Position numbers and translations under genes: made by a program. The notes below the pieces were generated by a model, which was not told the origin of the DNA, searched no databases, and saw only the letters and a list, made by a program, of their open reading frames with translations. DNA of 64,000 nt from Ulota crispa (taxonomy: Eukaryota > Streptophyta > Bryopsida > Orthotrichales > Orthotrichaceae): the NCBI GenBank assembly GCA_963920765.1, contig OY987250.1:14686409-14750408 (forward strand). The letters are read 5' to 3'. Below, piece after piece: positions 44,101 through 53,165 of this stretch (within the stretch, counting starts at the first letter, position 1; the number at the start of each line of letters is the position of its first letter).

Positions 44101-47100
44101 GCCGAAGACTGTTCGACCAGCTTCATCCGCAGCCTGCAAAAACATCATGCCGCTCGCTAAATGTCTTGCATTAAATAATGCATCCATCTATGTGTTAAAG
44201 AAAATTTTGGCATGAACAGAATTAGGAAGGTAAATGTTTTGCTCACTTCCGTACGAAGAACTTACAAGATTCGTTATCAGAGCAAGACAGTTACCTTTCT
44301 GCTTCTATAATCGTCGCTACATATAGGTACATACGATGACGACGTTAAATGATAAAAAGATGATACTCACCTTAAAACTTCGTACGTTCGCCTCTTCACG
44401 ATTCATACAAATTGTCATGCCAGTCATAAATCGAAGCAAAGCCTGCAAACCTACATTTTAAGGAACAACGTCAGAAGTCTCCCCATTACATCGTTTGGAG
44501 ATCTAGTGAGTCCCAATGATGATGTTCAATGTTTTAATTGTCACTTATCAAGGGAAGCAGAACGTAGGTAAAATTAGCTAATGCTACGAAGTTCAATTAC
44601 GTAGAAGGTCAGGAAAAGAAAACAAGTGTACCTGATTCATTTAAACGGGATGACAAGATTTCTGGAACATGCATCTGCAACTCGAGTCCAAAAGGGAGAT
44701 TCATATCTGTTCTTTGTATCGTAATCTGCAAACATCAATGCAAAACTGAGTTTTTTGCACAACAGCGTGGTAGTACTTTCTTTCACGAAAGGGGGTTAGA
44801 AGAGACCAGTGAAAAAACCAGAAAGGAGCAAGGAGTAGTATAGCAATGGGGATGCCCTCAAAGATGCCAACAAGAGTATAGATAATGCTTCATCATTTTC
44901 AACAAAAAAACGAGCAGTGGGTCTCATTAATTCAATCCAGCCTTTAATTAATCAAGAGCCAGAAAAATCTCGCAGATGTAGGTAAGCATTTATTAACCAT
45001 AACGCCATTATTTCAGAGCACTGAAGGTACCATGGTGAAGACGTACAGCAGATAAAACGATCACATATCTTACAGAGAATCTGTTGCAAGAAGAAATAGA
45101 TCATAAGGAATCTTACAAACGCACATCCTGAAACATTATCCAGTATCCGCTCCCCTCTCCGCATTCTCTCGCCGTCATGGTCCCAAGAGGAGTTCACCGG
45201 ATTACTGTTTCTCATATGATCAGATGGTGGCGGGAGCAGGTCAAGAGATAGAGACTCCCAAACAAGTTTCTGAATGGAAGAAACGAGACAACAGAATTTA
45301 GAAGAATCAAAGGAATGAGCACGGTATGCTCCAAGTGCTACGTTAAAGACAGAACTGGCGCAAGCTAAGATTATAGTCACTAAGAGTACTTGGGAAAGAA
45401 CTTCCAGCGAAAGAGAAAGCTATGCACCTCACAGTGAACGTGTTCAGTCAGTTATTCTAGATAAATCACCTTGAAGACATAAATGGCGCCTTTGTTCGTA
45501 GAAAAATCCCTTGCTTGACTTAGCGGAACAATCTGGTCATCCAATCAAGCCAGATTCAGCGAGAAGAAATCAAAGAATCATCAAATCTTTTGCATACACA
45601 CAATTCAAGTAAAAAAGCTTTAAGGTGTACATTGCTGCTATCACATTTAAGAACATGCTCATCACGGACGAGATACGTAGCCAGAATCACCTGCCATTTA
45701 TCGTCGGTGGTGTACAATTCCAGATTTGTTATGGTAATAGACGCCACATCGGGGGTCCTACAAGGAACAAAAAGAACTCTCAGCTCTCACATACATTATA
45801 ACCGATATAACTGAGCAAGTTTTTTGCTGCAGCGAGTGAAAACTGCTGGGAAAAATTCCAATACCCAGGAGTACGAACACATTATACACCGTGTAAGTCC
45901 CCTTACTGCAACATTCGTCAAGTTCAGATAATTACGGGTAATTGTCACCAATTACACAAAAGTACAAAACATGCAATATTTCAACAGAAGAAATTCCTGA
46001 CCAAGAAATAACACCTCAAGAGCAACTCACTTCGTCTTCGTTCGTTCCCGCGGTATACTGCCCTTCGTTTCAAGCATAATGTGAATTTTTCCTATCCTTA
46101 TTGTCATTCCATCTGCAAGCTGGAGATGAAAGAGGCATAAGATACCTGACTTGCGGTCTTACGATACCTCGCTAATACCTATAGCTTCACCACAACACCG
46201 AGAACATCACTAAACACAACTGCTAAGGTTACATACAACGCTCAGCACTAAGAATAAACATGACAAAGACTTTTACATTTTAATGATATTGACGTTCATG
46301 TCCACTTGAGGCGCTGCACTAAAAAGGTACTTCGAAAGATGATCACCTTGTCAGAGTATCCATAGCCATATCCATCACCAGAAGAATCTAAGGCTAAGGT
46401 CCTGCAGAAGATCACCATCGCAAAAAATAAACGTGCAGCAGAGAAACACGTTCCAAGATTGCGACAACTGAACGTATCAATAGTATACAGCGTAATGTAG
46501 ATTAGTACCCTGGAATATAGCCAAGGTCACTGTACAGTTTTTCGGATATTAACAGATCCAGCACGTCAATGTCCACAACAATCGGCTCCCTATGCACATT
46601 CGTGATAGACGCAACCTGCGGCGCCAATGTAAAAAATTTACCACCAAGAGCATCAGAGCACAATCGACAACAAGGAATTCCACAAAGAAATCAATCTACA
46701 CTGCCTCGTCATCTTCGCAACACCAATCAGCAATGTGCTCCACTGCTGGAGCACCTTGAACCAACTCAGAAGCACTCCTTCTAAGCTCTCTTCATTCATG
46801 GCACCACATACGCTTATCCCAGGCCGACACTTAAAGCATCTCATCGAAATCATGCTATACTGCTACTTCCTTCTCTCGCTCATCAAGATAACCTAATCAC
46901 CGAACATACAGGCTTAGCTGCAGCTCCACAAACGCACCCTTAGCTCCAGATTGCGAATCCGAGCCTCCGTGATCCGTAGAGTTGGAGGCAGCCCCAGGCT
47001 CGCATGAAGAGCATCTCCATCCACATCTGATACAGTCCACACAATCACACTTCATCTCACATTCCAGCCTCTCCACACACCTCTCTCACAAAACATCTCC

Positions 47101-47532
47101 TATAACCTGCTTCTAAATCAACCACCGCCATCTGCCGAAGCAATGTCAAAAAAAAAATCATTCACGAGCTACAACGCAACCGAGACAAAAATCTCCACTC
47201 AAAATTCGCTCATCACCAGCCCTACACAAACGTGAGTCTACGATCGAACAGTCCCGTCGAGCATTGTGTGCCCTCTGAAACAAACTCACGCAAACAACAC
47301 ACCACAGAAGCATGCGTTCACAACACCGATATCGGCCATGCTTTCAGGCATCACTCAAGGTGGATTAATTGCCAGATGCAACCACTCCTTGCAAAATCTC
47401 AGTCCACAGCGACTACCTACCTAAATCGTACAGCTGGAAGCTGCGTCCCAGTAGCCTGAACTGCTCCCTGTTGAACGACTTCAGCCAGTACCGAAACGTC
47501 GACTCCAAACCTCGCAGCAACAGCGACTCCAT
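38180..47532 (-). CDS. Plant UHRF1BP1-like (BLTP3-type) bridge-like lipid-transfer protein, 21 exons
   Basis: This is a Chorein_N-starting rod protein of the VPS13/BLTP superfamily, thought to channel lipids at membrane contacts. Exons: 47532-47421, 47026-46938, 46615-46509, 46401-46347, 46119-46031, 45757-45691, 45532-45470, 45269-45117, 44725-44632, 44450-44371, 44133-44061, 43399-43356, 43070-43003, 42694-42606, 42502-42342, 42004-41685, 41595-40424, 40316-40027, 39781-39500, 39211-39055 and 38505-38180. All phases fit, giving 1,296 residues. Landmarks: MESLLLRGLESTFRYWLKSF (Chorein_N start), REPIVVDIDVLDLL, ASITITNLELYTTDDKW, ITIQRTDMNLPFGLELQ, RLLNL-like VLNLDNDPACSSIWKGQ, GGIVRLGLSCKKCV, DWLFSLEGV, and a C-terminal coiled coil (SETKLEKQLAEMEAAI, LTRLHNQLIRMKTLL). 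Its 5' end is duplicated in inverted orientation at 51146-53186. Confidence 0.9.
38692..38989. mobile_element. MITE in the last introns of the BLTP3-like gene (298 bp)
   Basis: The ends GGGAATATTTCATGGATACC and GGAGTGTCCACGAAATTTTCCC are inverted, and the whole unit is close to palindromic (GCATTTGTTTTGTTATGCATG ... TGGCATGCACAACAAAACAAG). It lies in the intron between exons 20 and 21. A copy sits at 50803-51119, right at the edge of the inverted duplication. Confidence 0.75.
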
Positions 47533-48478
47533 CGCCGTCGGACCACAACACAGCTCCCTCGTCCAACCTACTCCGCTTCGGCGACGACGCAGATCACACA
47601 ATCCACACAATTGCCGAACCTCGCGCTTTCGCACACCACAAACAACGAACAGAAACCTAATCCTCTGTAATTTAGTAACGCCTCAACACCGACTCGGCGA
47701 CGTCATCGCCGTCCGCTCGCTTCAACCTCACGCCACACTCTCTCCCTCCCTCAAGCACCTCTTCGCGGCGACATCGCCACTCTATCTATCCAGCTTCAAA
47801 CCTCCGCCACAGCTCATAAGGCCGCATGCACAACAAGCCACCGATACTCCTACCATCAATTGCGCGCCTCTCCAGCGCTGCACCTGTCCAAACGGCTTCC
47901 ACCGCAGATCCTTTCAATTAATAAACCCCGGCACTCCCGCACAGCATCCAATCGAGGCCCGATTACAACGATCCGACCGACGAAGGGATCGGTTCCAGGA
48001 GATGCTCACACCGACGGACCTCCTGCTTCCAGAAGAACTCCAAGTCCATAAAACCTACAAATGGCTACAAATGGCAAGAATAATCAGGAGCACGTCGCGT
48101 AAGTTGCAGAGAATCCGGATGCGATGAGAAGGTTATCAACTGTGCCGAAAGATTCTCGAGAGATTGTTGGAGGAGAAACGGGATTTGAAATGGAGGCTGC
48201 GAAATGTGTGTCGGAGACACGAGAAAGCTTTGAGGGCGGCAGTGCGAAAAGCAATGGAGACAGTATTTGAGAGCTCCCTTCGGAGTGGTGACTCAGGTTT
48301 CTGCCACGTGGAGGGGAGGAGTGACGTGGCAGGGAGTTCTGGACGGACTCTAGGTGATGACTTGGAATGGCCCAATCATTGGGGCACGATAGTGCCTAGG
48401 TGGCAGGAGATTGCCACGTTGGAACAGTGATGGGTCGAGGACTGCTACTCGCCTGACCGACTTCGCTGATGTGGCAGG
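46654..48478. repeat. Inverted duplication, left arm (parent copy)
   Basis: About 1.8 kb spanning intron 2, exon 2, intron 1, exon 1 and the upstream region of the BLTP3-like gene. It is repeated in opposite orientation at 51146-53186. The exon 2 segment is essentially identical for about 95 bases, and exon 1 differs by one amino acid (L to Q), so the duplication looks fairly recent. The distal edge is near 48478 (GATGTGGCAGG). Confidence 0.88.
48061..48430 (+). CDS. Possible divergent gene sharing the BLTP3-like promoter
   Basis: A short first exon is suggested by ATG at 48061 (MATNGKNNQEHVA) followed by a strong donor, GTAAGT, at 48099. Further on an open frame (48131-48430) reads ILERLLEEKRDLKWRLR ... 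KALRAAVRKAMETVF and ends VPRWQEIATLEQ; a basic, helical stretch. The splice joining them was not resolved. In the right arm the equivalent of the ATG is changed and the helical stretch has a stop, so if real, only the left copy is intact. It may instead be 5' UTR-type sequence of no coding value. Confidence 0.28.
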
Positions 48479-48621
48479 CGGTGTCGTACCGTTGCTCCAG
48501 TGGATGGAGTTTTCTACCAGAAAGTGCTCCTGAATGTTAGGCACCACTTTTGGCCTTTGGGTAACTGTAGATTGATTCCATTTGGTTGTCAACGGAGAGT
48601 TTTGGGTACGAAATTATTTTG

Positions 48622-48868
48622 TTAACCCCTGAGCGTCCAAGGGGCCAAATATGGCTTCTCTGTTTTGAAAAATGTTCATGTTTGACTCTTATCTTTTTCT
48701 TAATGATAAAGTCAAAGGACTTGTACTTTTTCATGTACTTTCAAGCATGTGTTTACTACCACTCAAAAAAATTCAAACTATTTGATTTTACTTAAGTAAT
48801 ACTTTTATTGAACTAAGTACACAAAGATATGGATTTGAGTGAATATGGCATGGGCGCTCAGGGGTTAA
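48622..48868. mobile_element. TTAA-bounded piggyBac-like miniature element (247 bp)
   Basis: Begins TTAACCCCTGAGCGTCCAAG and ends GGGCGCTCAGGGGTTAA, with TTAA at both sides. Partner of 18271-18518. It lies in the spacer of the inverted duplication, 144 bases from the left arm. Confidence 0.85.
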
Positions 48869-49958
48869 CAATAAGGTCCACAACCAGAAGTCAAATCACC
48901 CCTTCCCTATACTTCAACTTTTCACCATAGTCACTCATCAAATGTGAATTTTATTCGTTGTACTGTTTGAATGCGAGTGACCATAAGTGCTTGATACAAG
49001 GTCCAAAAAAGTTTACTTCAATTTTGGAGGAGAGTTTGCTGAGCCTAGTTTTTTATTTTTTATTTGCTTATTAATTTAATAATCTGGATTTTTCATAATT
49101 GTAAGTAAGATATAGCATCTCATCTTTGCATATTATGTACTTAAAGATATTATTGATTAAATTAGTGTGGATGGTCATAGTGGAGAATGTGGACATTGGA
49201 CAGTAAATAATCATTTAAACATGTAGAAACCTTTATTGAAACGAGTGTGCCTTGCTTGTGCTTTGCACTACGTCCATTTGAGATTTGCAGAATTGAAATG
49301 TTATAAGTTCAAATTTGAGAAAGTTTGATGACTATTCACAATTCCAAATGAATTTTAAAAATTTCAATGACTTTTTACATTCAAATGACTTTTCACCCTC
49401 ATTTTGGGTGCTGTTTCCTCTCCCTTTGTGATATTTCATGCTTTGAGTGCCTTTTCATCTCTTTTCTTCCCTCTCTATTAGAACTTGTGGTGTTAGTAAA
49501 AAATTTATGGCATGCCACGTCATTATATCATGAGACACTTTAACGTGAGACATACACACCATGCTTTATAGTATAAATTTACCTTTAACTCATTTTTGAA
49601 CTCTTTGTTCATAGTGACTTCTTAATAATTGACAAGAAACAAATATTCCTAAACAATGTAATTATAATTCATACCACTAAAATTGGTTAGAGGAACAAAA
49701 AAAAATTTATTTTAATTCAATTTTTAATGCAATAAACTCGAGAAACCAAAATAATTTTCATGTTGTTTTAGTTTAAATTTAAGAAATAAAACAATGTTTG
49801 AGATAATTTCTCATGTCCTTACAAGGAAACATTGTTGATTCAATTACTTTCTATGTATTTGGATGTGTCAATTTGGACATATTTTGTCAAATAGGACACA
49901 TTTAGTCAATTTGGACATTGTTTTTTTGTAGTAAGTGATGATCTTGTACTACCAACCC
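48869..49958. other. Spacer of the inverted duplication, AT-rich, no gene
   Basis: No coding frame was recognised. Around 49860-49935 there are repeats of TTGGACA/GTCAA ending in TTTTTTTGTAGTAAGTG, which looks like one end of a CACTA-type element (terminus CACTTACTACAAAAAAA in reverse). Confidence 0.4.
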
Positions 49959-50275
49959 TCATTACAAGGGATTTGGACCCCCAAAGGGGCTATGAGTTTT
50001 TTTGTTCCCAATGTTGGGAACCAACCCCTGCTGGTCATCAGAAAAATTAATAAAAAAAAATCAAAAATCAAAAAAAGTCTTAGAAACAAATAAGAACATT
50101 TTTGAATTATTTTCAAAAAATACAAAATAAAAAAGTAATACAAGCTGACGTGGTCGACGTGGTCAATGTAGTGCCAACCTGGCATGCAGCACACTGCCCA
50201 TGTGGAAGGTGTTCCCAAAGCTCCCATGAATTTGGTGAAAGGGGCCTATTTGGGGGTCCAAATCCCTTGTAATGA
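49959..50275. mobile_element. Miniature TIR element, TCATTACAAGGGATTTGG family (317 bp)
   Basis: Left end TCATTACAAGGGATTTGGAC and right end GTCCAAATCCCTTGTAATGA form a perfect inverted repeat of at least 20 bases, continuing CCCCCAAA/TTTGGGGG. No second copy was seen in the window. No coding frame. Confidence 0.8.
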
Positions 50276-50503
50276 CCAATCCTTGCATATCTTTTTATCT
50301 AATCATCCTCCTAAAAGTGAGGAAAATCTGGTTGTAGTAAACTAGGATGGAGGAGTTGCCTCACTAAATGGGCGATTTATCATTCTCAATGATGCTATTT
50401 AACAACCGAAGCATTTAGTGCAGCAAGGCTATCAATTTCTCTTGGCTTTGGAGAGCATTCTAATTGTATAGAAAATTGTTCCCAAAATTCCAAATTGTAC
50501 ATA

Positions 50504-50610
50504 CATTACAAAGAAAATGGCGTTCACAATTATTGTAAAGTGTCCTCAATGACTCATTTTAGTCGTTATTTAGTCATTGTCATTGTGAACGTATTGTTTT
50601 TTTTGTAATG
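50504..50610. mobile_element. CACTA-like miniature element (107 bp), GTTCAC family
   Basis: The left CATTACAAAGAAAATGGCG and right CGTATTGTTTTTTTTGTAATG are inverted, with GTTCACAATT / CATTGTGAAC just inside. Interior similar to 34941-35086 and the end at 2686-2705. Confidence 0.6.
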
Positions 50611-50720
50611 ATAAAAATCAAAAAGAACCATGCATATTTAATAATTCAACAATGAAATCATATTTACAATCAGCCTCTCTGTACACATACAAAAACATTA
50701 AAAATTTATATATGTACATT

Positions 50721-50723
<3 letters not shown>

Positions 50724-50778
<55 letters not shown>
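50724..50778. repeat. AT dinucleotide microsatellite
   Basis: About 27 uninterrupted AT units in the spacer of the inverted duplication, likely hypervariable and able to form cruciforms. Confidence 0.9.
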
Positions 50779-50780
<2 letters not shown>

Positions 50781-50802
50781 TAAATGTAACTAAATACATC
50801 AT

Positions 50803-51119
50803 GAGAAAATTTCATGAATACTCTTGAAGTTTGCAATAATTACATAAATACCTCACTTTTCTAGAAATTACACAAATATTCTTGGACAAAAAGTTTCAAG
50901 CATTTCCTTTGTTCCGGATGCCACTTCCCTTCTTCCTTTGTGCATACATTGCTTCTTTTATATTTCATTACATTTCCTTCTTCAACATTATCATGAAAGA
51001 AGTACAAGCACAACAAATAAATGCCTAATTATTTTGATCTAATGTTACTTATGTAATTGCTGAAAAAGCACTATGCAAATATTGTATTGCAAACTTCAGG
51101 GGTATCCATGAAATATTCC
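50803..51119. mobile_element. MITE at the edge of the inverted duplication (317 bp)
   Basis: Ends GAAAATTTCATGAATAC and GGTATCCATGAAATATTCC; internal words CTTGGACAAAAAGTTTCAAG and AATGCCTAATTATTTTGATC match the intronic MITE at 38692-38989. It stops about 27 bases before the right arm begins at 51146. Confidence 0.7.
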
Positions 51120-52131
51120 TTACAAAATAGGGTAAATTTAGACTACTATTCCTGCCACATCGGCGAAGTCGGTCAGGCGAGTAGCAGCCTCGGACCCATC
51201 ACTGTTCCAACGTGGCAATCTCCTGCCACCTAGGCACTTTCCTGCCCCAATGATTGGGCCATTCCAAGTCATCACCTAGAGTCCGTCCAGAACTCCCTGC
51301 CACGTCACTCCTCCCCTCCACGTGGCATAAACCTGAGTCACCACTCCGAAGGGAGCTCTCAAATACCGGTCGCCGTTGCTTTTCGCACTGCCGGCCTCTA
51401 AACTTTCTCGTGTCTCCGATACACATTTTGCAGCCTCCATTTCGAATCCCGTTCCTCAATCTCTAACAATCTCTTGAGAATCTTTCGACACAGTTGTTAA
51501 TCTTCTCATCGCATTCGGATTCTCTGCAACTTACGCGACGTGCTCCTGATCATTCTTGCCATTTATCGGTTTTGTGAACTTGGAGTTCTCCTGGAAGCAG
51601 GAGGTCCGTCGGTGTGAGCATCTCCTGGAACCGATCCCTTCGTCGGTTGAATTGTTGTAATCGAGCCTCGATTGGATGCTGTGCGGGAGTGCCGTGGTTT
51701 ATTAATTGAAAGGATCTGCGGTGGAAGCCGTTTGGACAGGTGCAGCGCTGGAGAGGCGCGCAATTGATGGTAGGAGTATCGGTGGCTTGTTGTGCATGCG
51801 GCCTTATGAGCTGTGGCGGAGGTTTGAAGCTGGATAGATAGAGTGGCGATGTCGCCGCGAAGAGGTGCATGAGGAAGAGAGAGTGTGGCGTGAGGTTGAG
51901 GCGAGCGGACGGCGATGACGTCGCCGAGTCGGTGTTGAGGCGTTATTGAATTACAGAGGATTAGGTTACTAAATTACAGAGGATTAGGTTTGTACTCGAG
52001 GTAGAATTTTTTTTTTTTGGTGTGCGCCTGTGCGGAAGCGCGAGGTTCAGCAATTATCTGGATTGTGTGATCTGCGTCGTCGCCGAAGCGGAGTAGGTTG
52101 GACGAGGGAGCTGTTTTGTTGTCAGACGGCG

Positions 52132-52723
52132 ATGGAGTCGCTGTTGCTGCGAGGTCTGGAGTCGACGTTTCGGTACTGGCAGAAGTCGTTCAACAGGGAG
52201 CAGTTCAGGCTACTGGGACGCAGCTTCCAGCTGTACGATTTAGGTAGGTAGTCGCTGTGGAGTGATTTTTTTGCAAGGAGTGGATGCGTCTGTAAACCGA
52301 TCCACCTTGAGTGATGCCTGAAAGCATGGCCGATATCGGCGTAGCGAACGCAAGCGTCTTTGGTGTGTTGTTTGCGTCAATTACGTTTCTGAGAGCACAC
52401 AATGTATGTTAGGACTGGTCGATCGTGGTTGGTCAAATTTACAATTGTAGGAGGCTGGTGATGAGCGAATTGTCAGTGGAGATTTTGTCTCGGTTTGAGT
52501 TGTAGCTCGTGTTGACATTGCTTCGGCAGATGGCGGTGGTTGATTTAGGAACAAGTTTTGGAGGACGTTTTGTGAGGGAGTTGTGTGGAGAGGCTGGAAT
52601 GTGAGATGAAGTGTGATTGTGTGGATTGTGTCAGATGTGGATGGAGATGCTCTTCATGCGAGCCTGGGGCTGCCTCCAACTCTACGGATCACGGAGGCTC
52701 GGATTCGCAATCTGGAGCTAAGG
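52132..52723 (+). pseudogene. Duplicated exons 1 and 2 of the BLTP3-like gene
   Basis: Exon 1 copy 52132-52243 encodes MESLLLRGLESTFRYWQKSF and ends with the intact donor TAG|GTAGGTAG. Exon 2 copy 52635-52723 encodes VDGDALHASLGLPPTLRITE ... IRNLELR with intact acceptor (TGTCAG) and donor (GTGCGTTTG). Exon 3 and everything after it are absent, so no lipid-transfer protein can be made. Both exons are open and in correct phase, which makes them able to serve as 5' exons for the next gene (HSCB). Confidence 0.75.
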
Positions 52724-52879
52724 GTGCGTTTGTGGAGCCCTGGGCAAACCTTTCTGTTTGGTGATTAGGTTGTCTTGACGAGCGAGAGGAGGAATAGCAG
52801 CATAGCATGAGTTTGATGAGATGCTTTGAATGTCGACCTGGCCCAAGCGTGCGTGGTGCCATGAATGAAGAAAGAATAT

Positions 52880-53050
52880 TCTTTCGTGAAAACAGTGTCC
52901 AATTGACACGTCCGAATTGACAATAAAATGTCCGAATTGACAACAAAATATCCGAATTGATTAAACCTGTCCGAATTGTGAATAAAATGTCCGAATTAAC
53001 ACATCCGAATCTACAAAATCTGACCGAATTGACACCGTTTTCTTTTAGTG
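52880..53050. mobile_element. CACTA-like insert built of GTCCGAATTGACAATAAAAT repeats
   Basis: The insert is present in the right arm and absent from the left. Ends TTCGTGAAAACAGTGTC and GACACCGTTTTCTTTTAGTGAA are inverted; the right end reads CACTAAAAGAAAAC in reverse. The interior is six or seven degenerate 20-base units based on TCCGAATTGACA. It entered after, or independently of, the duplication. Similar GGACA/GATTAGGACA tandem sequences occur at 23340-23450 and 49860-49930. Confidence 0.65.
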
Positions 53051-53165
53051 AATGGAAGTAGTGCTTGTGAGTTGGTTTGCGAGGTGCTCCAGCAGTGGAG
53101 CACATTGCTAATTCATGTTGCGAAGATGACGAGGCAATGTAGATTGTTTTCGTTGTGAATTGTAT

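Noticed and set aside
47369-48127. 252-codon plus-strand frame across the BLTP3-like 5' end
   Set aside because: It is antisense to exon 1 and upstream sequence. The exon 1 protein (Chorein_N start) on the minus strand is clearly the real product, and the plus frame has Pro/Arg/Ser-rich shadow composition.
52880-53050. CRISPR-like array of 20-base repeats
   Set aside because: Units are directly adjacent without spacers, degenerate, and bounded by transposon-like ends in a eukaryotic genome.
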